Origin: CALCZU01 sp964396165
GTDB lineage: Bacteria > Bdellovibrionota > FAC87 > UBA2466
Length of the DNA stretch: 64,000 bases
Assembly: GCA_964396165.1 (NCBI GenBank)
Contig: CAYNEF010000006.1
Span: forward strand, 1 to 64,000
Direction of reading: 5' to 3'
Of the stretch, positions 44,044 to 53,300 are shown piece after piece (position 1 is the first letter of the stretch; every line of letters starts with the position of its first letter). The position numbers and the translations under genes are program-made. The notes under the pieces were generated by a model, which was given only the letters and a program-made list of their open reading frames with translations, was not told the origin of the DNA and searched no databases.

Positions 44044-45060
44044 ATGAAAAAGACAGGGATCTTGCTTGTAAATATTGGAACGCCGAAGAACCCCGAGCCA
44101 GAGGCCGTTGGGAAGTACCTCACCGAATTCTTAATGGACCCGTATGTGATCGATATTCCGTGGCTCTTGCGGTGGTTCCTCGTCAACGTTTTGATCGTCC
44201 CCAGAAGAAAAAAAGCGTCAAGCATACTTTATAAAAAAGTATGGACGGAGAAGGGGTCTCCACTCATGCATTTTAGTTTAAGCTTTGCAGAAAAGTTGCA
44301 GCGGATGCTAGGCGATTCTTATGTAGTCAGGATGGGCATGCGTTACGGGACTCCCAGCATTGCAACGGCTCTTGCTGAAATGGCAGAAAAACATGTTGAG
44401 GAGCTCATCCTCGTGCCCTTGTATCCCCAGTTTTCTTACGCAGCAACAACCTCGTCCATCGAGAAGACCAACGCACTTGTGAAAGATTATTTGGGAGATA
44501 TAAAAGTAAAAGTTGTCCCTCCCTTTTTTAAAGATCAAAACTTTTTGACCAGTTTCGAAAATGTAGCGAAAGAACATATTGAAAAAAGAGATTGGGACAA
44601 AATTCTTTTTTCTTTCCACGGTTTGCCTGAGAGACAAGTAAAACGAACTGATCCTACAGGCTTACATTGCCGAGCAGACCATTCTTGTTGTGTAGAAGTG
44701 CACGAAAAAAATCAGGATTGCTATCGTACCCAATGCTACGAAACGGCAAGGCAACTTGCAGTGCGATTGAATTTAAAAGAGGAGCAATACCTTGTCGCAT
44801 TCCAATCACGCCTGGGTAGAACACCCTGGATTAAACCCCATTCAGATGAGTACTACCGTACTCTGCCGAAAGAAGGGGTAAAAAAACTCCTCGTTATCTC
44901 TCCCTCTTTTGTGACTGACTGTTTAGAGACATTAGAGGAAATACAAATTCGAGGGAAAGAAGAGTTTTGCCAAAATGGGGGTGAAGAACTCACTTTGGTC
45001 CCCTCACTGAACGATTCAGATCATTGGATAGAAAATTTTAAGAAAATGGTTTTAAGCTAA
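44044..45060 (+). CDS. hemH: Ferrochelatase
   Basis: HemH inserts Fe2+ into protoporphyrin IX, the last step of protohaem synthesis. The 338-residue protein has the catalytic His192 in ILFSFHGLPER, LVPLYPQFSYAATTSS, FQSRLGRTPWIKP and VISPSFVTDCLETLEEI. A cysteine-rich segment follows the active site His (Cys209, 215, 216, 226, 231), as in ferrochelatases of several bacterial phyla where such cysteines may hold an iron-sulfur cluster. Monocistronic, divergent from the unknown 246-residue gene. Confidence 0.95.
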   Translation: MKKTGILLVNIGTPKNPEPEAVGKYLTEFLMDPYVIDIPWLLRWFLVNVLIVPRRKKASSILYKKVWTEKGSPLMHFSLSFAEKLQRMLGDSYVVRMGMRYGTPSIATALAEMAEKHVEELILVPLYPQFSYAATTSSIEKTNALVKDYLGDIKVKVVPPFFKDQNFLTSFENVAKEHIEKRDWDKILFSFHGLPERQVKRTDPTGLHCRADHSCCVEVHEKNQDCYRTQCYETARQLAVRLNLKEEQYLVAFQSRLGRTPWIKPHSDEYYRTLPKEGVKKLLVISPSFVTDCLETLEEIQIRGKEEFCQNGGEELTLVPSLNDSDHWIENFKKMVLS

Positions 45061-45091
45061 ATAACTGCAAATACCTTAGGCAATCAGGAAA

Positions 45092-45307
45092 TTAGATTTT
45101 GATGTGGAGGTTTTGCCCAATTCTGCTTGTGGAGATTAAACTCCCGGTGTCGGAAAACATCGGAGAAGATTCTTTTTGTGCGAATATAGGGTTGGGTTCA
45201 TTTGCGCGAGTGTTCTTTTCTGGCCACTCGGGTGCAGAGGGATACTTCTTTTCAAACAAACTGCTACCGTAAAAACTAGTATTATCGTCTCCCAGTGTTC
45301 TAATCAT
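45092..45307 (-). CDS. Small protein, 71 residues, tandem paralog A
   Basis: This small ORF begins MIRTLGDDNTSFYG and ends STSRIGQNLHIKI. It has the same length (71 residues) as the next gene upstream and shares with it the start MI, a Gly at position 6 and a C-terminal pattern F..TG....SR.GQ.L.IKI. The ATG has an AAGAAGGTGA site. No signal peptide or membrane segment; composition is polar with many Ser, Asn and Pro, suggesting a disordered body with a defined C-terminus. Function unknown. Confidence 0.72.
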   Translation of the reverse strand: MIRTLGDDNTSFYGSSLFEKKYPSAPEWPEKNTRANEPNPIFAQKESSPMFSDTGSLISTSRIGQNLHIKI

Positions 45308-45338
45308 GATTCACCTTCTTCTAGGAAGTAGGCCACAC

Positions 45339-45554
45339 TTAAATTTTAATATTAAGTATTTGGCCGCTACGACTTGGAAAGTGCATATTACCCGTTTGGG
45401 TAAACACTGCTCCCATGGAGCCTGAACCACCGGATGGGGCGTAAAGCTTTGCTAAAGCATCGCCTTTACTTGCATTGTTCTGGCTTTGGACTCTGTTAGA
45501 CAAAGCCTGCGGCCAGAAAACATTGCCTGGATTTTCACCCATGGCACTAATCAT
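45339..45554 (-). CDS. Small protein, 71 residues, tandem paralog B
   Basis: Begins MISAMGENPGNVFW and ends FPSRSGQILNIKI; identical length to paralog A and 31 bp upstream of it on the same strand. The ribosome binding region (AAGAAGGTGTTAA) is nearly identical to that of A (AAGAAGGTGAATC), which supports both being real and duplicated as units including their leaders. The middle has a Gly/Ser-rich stretch (SGGSGSMG). No known family. Confidence 0.72.
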   Translation of the reverse strand: MISAMGENPGNVFWPQALSNRVQSQNNASKGDALAKLYAPSGGSGSMGAVFTQTGNMHFPSRSGQILNIKI

Positions 45555-45797
45555 TTAACACCTTCTTTCAACGTTCTACGTGACTAACAACTATAGTATG
45601 CCATAAAGAAGTTAAAGAAATATGCTGCTGATAAGTACTTGTTACTTATTAATTATTTAGATTTTATTAGGCCAAAACAGTGACGAAAATATACAGGCGT
45701 CACAATTAAAGATTCGAACTCCACAATTTCTTTTGGAGTTTTGGCCCTCTCCTTTTATAGGGTTTCCTTTGCGAGAAAAGTCGTTAAACTTTCACAA

Positions 45798-47165
45798 ATG
45801 GATAGGAAATCTTTAGTTGATGAGCAGCGTCATTATTTCAATAGTTTTAAAACCCGCTCTTTGGATTTTAGAAGAAAAAATTTAAGACGACTGGCTGATT
45901 GGATTATGGCCAGCGAAACAGAAATCCACGAGGCTTTGCATGCCGACTTAAACAAGGGAGTGACTGAAGCATACATGACAGAGACTGCACTTTGTCTCGA
46001 TGAAATAAAATATGCTGAGAAGCATTTAAAATCCTGGATGAAACCAAAAAAGGTAAAGACGTCTTTCGTACAGATGCCCGGCAAAAGTTATATCTACCCG
46101 GAACCTTTGGGGGTTGTTCTCATCATTGGTCCTTGGAATTATCCTTTTCAATTACTGATTGCTCCTCTTGTCGCCGCAATCGCAGCGGGAAATTGTGTAG
46201 TGATAAAACCTAGCGAGCTTGCGCCGAAAACATCGGCGCTTGTCGCGCGAATGTGCAAAGAACTTTTCGATAAAGCTTATGTGAGTGTCGTGGAAGGGGA
46301 CGCAAACGCGTCTACAGCTTTGCTTCAGCAAAAGTGGGATCACATCTTTTTTACCGGCGGTACAAAAATTGGGCAAATTGTAATGGAAGCTGCGGCAAAA
46401 AATTTAACCCCCGTGACTTTGGAATTGGGAGGGAAAAGTCCCTGTATTGTCGACGGTGAATGCGATCTGGAAGTAACGGTAAAGCGCATCATCTGGGGCA
46501 AATTCATGAATGCAGGACAGACTTGTGTTGCACCAGACTACGTTCTACTCCCTGCGGGAATGCAAGGGAAGTTTGTAGAGCTTGCAAAAAATGAAATCAA
46601 ACGCTTTTTCGGAGAAGATCCTAAAAAAAGCGAAGATTACGCGCGCATTATTTCCGAAAAGCATTTAAAGCGGCTCGAAGGATTATTGAAAGGGCCCAAA
46701 GTTGCTGTGGGAGGTATTGTGGATGAGTCCACCAAGTATTTTTCTCCGACACTTCTTACTGAAGTCGATTGGTCACACGCCGTCATGCAAGATGAAATCT
46801 TTGGTCCTCTTCTTCCTCTTATCGAGTATGGCACACTGGAAGAAGTAATTAAAATTGTAAACTCGCACCCAAAACCCTTGGCACTTTATTTCTTTTCGAC
46901 CGACGAGAGTAGGGTAAAAGAAGTCTTAACAAAGTGTTCATTCGGCGGCGGCTGTATAAATGATGTGTTAATGCATTTGGGTAACCCGCGTCTTCCCTTT
47001 GGGGGCGTGGGCCCGAGCGGAATGGGCGCCTATCACGGGGAATATGGTTTTGAGGTTTTTTCCCACAAGAAGAGCGTAGTTCACCGTAAATTTGCCTTTG
47101 ATCTTCCCTTGCGCTATCCACCCTATAAGGACAAGTTGAAACTTTTGAAGAAAATTTTGGGGTAG
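45798..47165 (+). CDS. Aldehyde dehydrogenase (class 3-like)
   Basis: This NAD(P)-dependent enzyme oxidises aldehydes to acids. From ATG 45798 (455 residues) it contains the Asn motif GPWNYPFQLLIAP, TGGTKIGQIV, the catalytic Glu in LELGGKSP, catalytic Cys243 in NAGQTCVAPDY and the C-terminal PFGGVGPSGMGAYHG, all typical of class 3 fatty/aromatic aldehyde dehydrogenases. A TTG start at 45741 extends it by 19 residues but lacks proper spacing. It is followed after 2 bp by the chalcone-isomerase-like gene. Confidence 0.92.
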   Translation: MDRKSLVDEQRHYFNSFKTRSLDFRRKNLRRLADWIMASETEIHEALHADLNKGVTEAYMTETALCLDEIKYAEKHLKSWMKPKKVKTSFVQMPGKSYIYPEPLGVVLIIGPWNYPFQLLIAPLVAAIAAGNCVVIKPSELAPKTSALVARMCKELFDKAYVSVVEGDANASTALLQQKWDHIFFTGGTKIGQIVMEAAAKNLTPVTLELGGKSPCIVDGECDLEVTVKRIIWGKFMNAGQTCVAPDYVLLPAGMQGKFVELAKNEIKRFFGEDPKKSEDYARIISEKHLKRLEGLLKGPKVAVGGIVDESTKYFSPTLLTEVDWSHAVMQDEIFGPLLPLIEYGTLEEVIKIVNSHPKPLALYFFSTDESRVKEVLTKCSFGGGCINDVLMHLGNPRLPFGGVGPSGMGAYHGEYGFEVFSHKKSVVHRKFAFDLPLRYPPYKDKLKLLKKILG

Positions 47166-47167
47166 AA

Positions 47168-47725
47168 ATGAAAACGCTAACCGTTCTTTTTTTAGTCGGG
47201 ATAACTTTGAGTTTACAGGCGAAAGAAATCGCAGGAGTTAAATTCAGTGATACGGTCAATGTCGGCAGGGCAAATCTGACATTAAATGGAGTGGGATTAA
47301 GAACTGCTACGATTTTTTCTGTAAAAGTGTATGCAGCAGGATTGTATCTAGCGCAACCTTCACATGACGCTGAAAAAATAATGGAAGCACAGTGGCCAGT
47401 TCAATTGCAGATGGAATTTTTAAGAAACGTGAAAAGCGCGGACATTGCAGATGCCTGGGACAAATCGTTTAAAGAAAATTGCTTAAAAGAATGCGAAAAG
47501 TTGGAGCCTCGGTTATATCTTTTAAAACAAATGATGCCTTCTGTGAAAAAAGGGGATCGGATGATTTACACTTTCCAGGAAAGTGGCGTAGAGATTTCTT
47601 TGAACGGTAAAACGTTGGGGGATGTAGCGCGCGCAGATTTTTCCCGCTTTTTACTTTCTACGTGGTTCGGGAAAAAACCGCCCACTGAAGACTTGAAAAA
47701 AGGGCTTTTAGGTTTGACTCCCTGA
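47168..47725 (+). CDS. Exported chalcone isomerase-like protein
   Basis: The 185-residue protein has a signal peptide (MKTLTVLFLVGITLSLQA) and the bacterial chalcone-isomerase-like pattern LNGVGLRTATIFSVKVYAAGLYL, MEFLRNVKSADIADAWDKSF and STWFGKKPPTEDLKKGLLG. These periplasmic proteins share the chalcone isomerase fold but usually lack the plant enzyme activity; they may bind fatty acids. It lies between aldehyde dehydrogenase and queG in one transcript. Confidence 0.85.
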   Translation: MKTLTVLFLVGITLSLQAKEIAGVKFSDTVNVGRANLTLNGVGLRTATIFSVKVYAAGLYLAQPSHDAEKIMEAQWPVQLQMEFLRNVKSADIADAWDKSFKENCLKECEKLEPRLYLLKQMMPSVKKGDRMIYTFQESGVEISLNGKTLGDVARADFSRFLLSTWFGKKPPTEDLKKGLLGLTP

Positions 47726-48747
47726 TGTCTTTCTCAAATCTCATTCAGAATATAAACGAGTCTGGTCTTGTTTTTTTAGGGGAAAGCTCGCTGGATCTGG
47801 ATTTAGACTTCGAGCGGTTTCAAAAGTGGCTGTCGGATTCGAAACATGCAGGCATGCAATTTTTGGAAAAATACGATGACATACGGCGAGACCCAAAAAA
47901 ACTTTTGCCCGAAGCAAACTCCGCCTGTGTCGTCGGTCTTGCTTACGATCAAGGCGATCACTGGCCAATGTCAGATCTCGAATCTCCGCGAGTGGCACAG
48001 TACGCGAGATTTCGCGACTACCACAAACTCTTCAAAGAAAAGGTGGAAAAAGTATTTTTTGAGTATGCTGCAAAAACACCAGACTTTAAATACCGCGTTT
48101 GCGTGGATACAGCCCCTCTTTTAGAAAGAGCATTGGCTGCGAAAGCGGGAAAAGGATTTATAGGTAAAAATACCTGCTACATCCATGAGTCTCACGGCAG
48201 CCTGCTTCTTCTTGCCGTTGTTCTTTCCAACTCCCCTAACCCAAAAAAAGAAGACGGTGCTAAAGACGGTTGCAACACGTGTACGTTGTGTCAGGTAGCC
48301 TGTCCTACGGGCGCTTTGAATGAAGACTACACAATCGATTCGAGAAAATGTTTGTCTTATTGGACAATAGAACACAGAGGAGAAATCCCGTTAGAATACT
48401 GGCCGCATCTAGCAAAATATTATTTTGGTTGCGACATCTGCCAGATAGTTTGTCCTTATAATCAAGAAGCGCGGGAAAATAGATTGAGCGCAAAAATTGA
48501 GACGCGGTCTTATCCGGACTTGCCAACTGTCGCATTGATGGGTGAGGGGGAATATGAAAAATATTTCGGCGGGACTCCACTTACTCGAGCAAAACGCACT
48601 GGACTCAGACGCAATGCTTTGATTGCGATGACGGTCATGCGACACCCAGAACTGTCTCGAGTCTTAAACGCATTTTCAGAGGAATCTGATCCTGTTTTAG
48701 TTGCGACAAAGAGAACTGCTGAGGGGTATTTAAAAGTTCTATTTTAG
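47725..48747 (+). CDS. queG: Epoxyqueuosine reductase
   Basis: QueG performs the last step of queuosine synthesis on tRNA, using cobalamin and two [4Fe-4S] clusters. The 340-residue protein has VCVDTAPLLERALAAKAGKGFIGKN, then CNTCTLCQVACPTGAL and CDICQIVCPYN (the eight cluster cysteines). The start overlaps the preceding stop by one base (TGATG). A strong bidirectional terminator follows. Confidence 0.95.
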   Translation: MSFSNLIQNINESGLVFLGESSLDLDLDFERFQKWLSDSKHAGMQFLEKYDDIRRDPKKLLPEANSACVVGLAYDQGDHWPMSDLESPRVAQYARFRDYHKLFKEKVEKVFFEYAAKTPDFKYRVCVDTAPLLERALAAKAGKGFIGKNTCYIHESHGSLLLLAVVLSNSPNPKKEDGAKDGCNTCTLCQVACPTGALNEDYTIDSRKCLSYWTIEHRGEIPLEYWPHLAKYYFGCDICQIVCPYNQEARENRLSAKIETRSYPDLPTVALMGEGEYEKYFGGTPLTRAKRTGLRRNALIAMTVMRHPELSRVLNAFSEESDPVLVATKRTAEGYLKVLF

Positions 48748-48753
48748 ACAAAA

Positions 48754-48783
48754 AAAAGGGAGATCCATATGGATCTCCCTTTT
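48754..48783. terminator. Bidirectional Rho-independent terminator
   Basis: A perfect 13-bp stem AAAAGGGAGATCC / GGATCTCCCTTTT with ATAT loop lies between the convergent queG and the minus-strand coiled-coil gene, with A and T tracts at both sides, so it can end transcripts from either direction. Confidence 0.9.
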
Positions 48784-48801
48784 CTGAAAGATAAGTAAGA
48801 A

Positions 48802-49869
48802 TTAAAGCTTAGGCATCCAGGTACCTTCAGTACCTGCAAGACAGTTGTCTCTCAATTCTTTCAATTCTGCGAGAGTAAGGCCTTTTGTAGCAAGCCCTTT
48901 AACCATTTCGTTATTTGCAATTTCGTGAGCTTCCCATACTGTGCTGCCGGATTTAATCGCAGCAAGAAATGGATTTGCAAATAATTGCGCTGTGACAGCA
49001 AGACCATCGACTACGCTCTGAGCGTCTTTACCTTCTTTTAGGTATTCTTTGATTTTGCTGATTTGTCCTTCGAGTGCTGTTGGATTTCTGTGGTACAGCA
49101 TCATCAGGTTAGCAAGCATATCTTTTCCCATGTTTTCTTTTCCGGGAAGATTGTTTGGCACTTTCGCAATTGCAGCCATGATGTCAGCATCAGAAGTGAA
49201 TTTTTTGATAGCTTCTTTTGCTGCTTCTAAAGACTGGCCTCTAGCAAGAGTTTCTTCTCCAATAACTACCAGGGCTTCTTTTAATCTGTCGACTTGAGAA
49301 GCTTCCAATCCTTTGATTCCATCTACTAGTTCGTTGATGAACTTATTCACGGATGGGTTAGTAGATTTGATAGAGACTTTTCCATCTACACCTTTTTCAG
49401 TCACTTTCAATACGTCTTCTACTTTTTTGAAAGTGCTTTCGAATTGCTTCTTGAGTTTTAATTCGGCTTTTTTCTCTTCAAGCTTTTGTCGGGCAATTTC
49501 ATTAGTGAGAGTATCTTCTGTGGCTTCCGCTCTTCCTACTTTGCCTGCAACTTCTGCAGCTTTTTGAGACGCATCCACATCATGTGGGCCGCGAGCTTTT
49601 ACAACAGGGGCACTTCTTTCTTTGTCTTTATCTTGCTCACGTTCGCGAACTTCTACTTTAACCCCTTTTTCTTCGGCGCTATTTGCTCCTTTTTGAACTT
49701 TTTCTCTTACTCTTTCTCTTTCTTGAGCAGGAGTGACACCTGGTTGTTCTTCTACTTTACCTCCGCGGCCTTTGCTAACTTCTACGGCATTTACGGTGGG
49801 CGCGATAAGCGCTAAGGATGCGAGTACTGCCAACACGGTTGTTTTATTTTTCATGTTCAAGGGTTTCAT
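48802..49869 (-). CDS. Exported highly charged helical protein of unknown function
   Basis: About 355 residues from ATG 49869 (TAGGAG upstream), with signal peptide MKPLNMKNKTTVLAVLASLALIAPTVNA. Residues ~30-150 are extremely charged (PAQERERVREKVQKGANSAE, VREREQDKDKERS, EEKKAELKLKKQFE), predicted coiled coil or disordered; the C-terminal ~200 residues are a helical domain ending NCLAGTEGTWMPKL. No family recognised. It is divergent from the giant 2625-residue gene across 526 bp and may belong to the same locus. Confidence 0.75.
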   Translation of the reverse strand: MKPLNMKNKTTVLAVLASLALIAPTVNAVEVSKGRGGKVEEQPGVTPAQERERVREKVQKGANSAEEKGVKVEVREREQDKDKERSAPVVKARGPHDVDASQKAAEVAGKVGRAEATEDTLTNEIARQKLEEKKAELKLKKQFESTFKKVEDVLKVTEKGVDGKVSIKSTNPSVNKFINELVDGIKGLEASQVDRLKEALVVIGEETLARGQSLEAAKEAIKKFTSDADIMAAIAKVPNNLPGKENMGKDMLANLMMLYHRNPTALEGQISKIKEYLKEGKDAQSVVDGLAVTAQLFANPFLAAIKSGSTVWEAHEIANNEMVKGLATKGLTLAELKELRDNCLAGTEGTWMPKL

Positions 49870-50395
49870 TTTATTTTTATCTCCTAAGATTAAATTTTGC
49901 TTCAAACTTGTGCCCACACTTTGAAATAGCAAACTACGTACCGTTAAAAAAAGTGGGGGAAGACCAGTTGTATACGACGAAAAAGCAATACAAATATTTT
50001 ATAACAGTTTCATTCTTTTGTGCGTATTTTGTTAATAGGTACAAGTACTTCACTTGTATTTTAGAGCGATTCTATTTTTGCAACGCGCAACAACTCTACA
50101 GCATATTTGCTGTCGAAACTTTTTACAGTAATAACCAAAGTGACGAATGTTAGTATCATTACCTTTTATTTATGGATATCAATAGTTTAAGTGTTTAATC
50201 TGCAGAAACACGAAAGTATCGACCATTAGTTTTGCATGTTGTACTGCGTAAAACATTTTGGCGATTGATCATTTTCCTCATGAGCATACTGAAATCACAT
50301 ATAAAAAAAATGGACTCAAGATTGTGGTGATTGTGAATACTGCCGGCATACGCATTGCACAATAAGAGGCTAAGAATCTTATTTGAGGTACATAC
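49870..50395. other. Long AT-rich divergent intergenic region
   Basis: This 526-bp region separates two exported-protein genes that point away from each other. It has no convincing ORF. A short inverted repeat TACAAGT-ACTTC-ACTTGTA (50040-50058) followed by TTTT is the only clear structure. It must hold the promoters of both neighbours; I cannot assign them. Confidence 0.6.
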
Positions 50396-53300
50396 ATGCG
50401 CTTTCATACTCGCTTACTAACATATGCGTACATCGTATTATCAGCCATTTCATTTACTGCGTTCGCTGCAGAAGCAGAATGCAAAGATGGCCTGTGCAGC
50501 CCAGCTTTATTAAATTTAAACCAACCAGGCAAAAAGGATGAAAGTCCGTTTGAAATCAATACGGTTCTTGGGAAAAGAAAACACGTTGAGTTTACTGATG
50601 AGACGTGGGAGTTGCCAGTATTTTCTGAAGATGGCAGTGGACGATCTTACCCTAAAGAATGTTCTGCTCAACAAACGTACAAAGTCAGAACGCCTTTTCC
50701 TTTTGCAAAGCCAAAAGACAGATCAAAAGAACCCCTTCAAATAATGCTGAATCCCAGTCAAGATCCTTTGGTCGACCACTTGAGAGATTTGAAAGAACAA
50801 GACGAAGCAAAGTACCGCTATGAACACCCAACGGTTGAGCAAAAACTAAAAAGAGAAGCAGAACTTCTCCGTGACTTTGCCATAGCATTACAATGCCCAC
50901 CCGATTCTCACTTCATTCAAGATGTAATGACAAAACTTGCAGATTTGCAAAGAATCGAAATCATGCAACACACTCTGCTTTTAGATCGCAAAAATAGAAC
51001 CGTCGGTTCATCCAGTGAATTAATCGATGCGATGATTACAGCAATTCCTCTTTTTCAAATTAAATCAAACTCTGTACGCGGAGCATGGTCAAATGCCATT
51101 ACCGCGCAGGCAGAGCGCAACTTGGCTTTGGCCGACAAGATCAAAACGTCAGGATTTGGTGGCTACCTGGAACACAGAATTTTGCCGAACGAACCGATGA
51201 CATTTAAAAGCCTAGAACACGAGATGAAAAATTACGATCAAAGGATGTACGATGAGTTCCAAGTAAAAATTGCTGAGCTCAATACAAAACATCGTACTAC
51301 TGCAGAAGTTGATCCTACATCCCGCATTAAACTACTTGCGCATAATTTGGGACAAAAGCTACAAGCCTTAAAAACAAAGCAAATGAACCCCAATTTTACT
51401 GAAGACGATTATGCTTCTCTAAAACTTTTAAACGGGCTTATTTCCCAACTATTTCACCAAGGTGATGAGTTGTTGGGCCAGCTGACCATGGCAGAATTAC
51501 GCTTATTATTGCACGGAGAAAAATTTAATTTGCCAGATAGTAATAAGGACCAAAAATTACTGGACCTTGCAAAAAGTTTGATGCCTGCAAAAGCAAATAA
51601 TGTTGAAAAAAATATGTTGATGAATCTCGGCGATATCGCGGGATTTGTGAACCAGGTTGTCGCACAATCAGGCGGGCCGCTTTTGACACAAAAAATGTCG
51701 GTGTTTTCTTTCTCCCCTGATGAATCTATCAGTATGAGAAAGTTCCTCATTGCGCAGATTGAAAATCTACATATCAACCGGTCCTCACCATTACTAAGCG
51801 AAGTGGATGTTTCAAATCCCAGTAAAAGATTAGCTGCTAAAGCCGCATTAGAAAGAGTTTTAGATTTATTGGATAAAGGCGCACCTGAGTACGAATCGTC
51901 TGACGAACTTCCCTTGGTAACGGATTATGCCTATGACCACTGGACTACTGCGGAAAAGTTAAATCATGAACGCAAAGGACGCCTTAAAGCTGCCGATCTT
52001 GTCATGAAAAATTCGCCTATGAGCAAAGAGCAAGCGATAGCCACAGTTGATAAAGAAGTAGATTCGCTTGCAAAGATTGCGCAAAAATGGACTGGATATC
52101 CTATCACGTCTGAAAACTACCGTGATCTGTACGCGCTGCCACAAGCTTTTCGACAGGATCTGATCGTGGGACTTTCGAACGCAAAAAACAAGAAAGAGGC
52201 AGACCACGTGCTTGCTGCTGTCTTGAAACCTAGTGTGGATTCCTATTCAGACGCACTTACTTCCTCCGGCAAGAATACCTCCACCATACTTGATTCTATT
52301 GACAAAACATTTTTTGCTCACGGGCTTACTCGTAATATTCCAGGAGATCTATCCAAGATGACCTTGGAGCAGAAAAATGCACTGGCTGATTGGGCAGTGA
52401 CTCAGCTTTCTGTGCCATCAACAAAAAAAGGGGAAGTGAAATTGAGAAACTTGCCCCCTGACGTACATTCTGCGCTTAACCTGCTTGTAAATTTACGCGA
52501 AGAGTGGGGACATACAGATAATGACTTGAGCTTACTGAGAACTTTTCGTGGTAAAGATGGCGTGAGAGGACTTGCGAGTTTCAATGTCGGTACTTATCTC
52601 GCTGAAAAAGAAGCAAGAAAGACAGCATCTAAAGAAAATATTGGTTTAGTGGATGAGTTAGTTAAATATGCAGATACAGAAGGCTTTGCTATCCCTAAAG
52701 CATCGCAATTAAGACTTCTTGGACTTGAAAACACGATTTTAACGATGCTTCAACACTTAAAAGGGATTGCTAAATCCAGAGGAATTCAAAAAGAATTTAT
52801 TCAATTGATGGTAGCCGCAGATCCCCTTGAAGTGACAAAGTTCTTTCAAAGACACGAGCCACGGCTGCTTAGTCTTTTAATCGAAAAAAATATTCTAAAG
52901 ATTTCTGATGCTGAATTGGCAGCTAATCCAGCCGCTGCTCGTGCAAAAGAAGTGATGGAATTTGAAAAGAATGCAAAAAACTCCTTTGTGTTGGAAGCTC
53001 AAGGCACTCCCTTGCCTGAAGACAAACAACAACAAATCAATGCACAGTTTGATTTCCTCGGAAAACAATCTGCTCATCAGGAAGTTGCCGCAAATTTACA
53101 GATGCATCCAGGCTTGTTAAAAAGCCGCATTGACATGCTCAAGAAATCGGAAGAAGAAGGTAAAAAAATAGGGGCTGCCGATAAAAAGTTTCTTGAAGAC
53201 TATTCCAGCCAAATGGAAGAACTTAGTCTTACACATCAAGAAAATATCATGAATAACTACCGCAAGCGTGCCGCGGAAGACCTTCTGACAAAAGCAAAAT

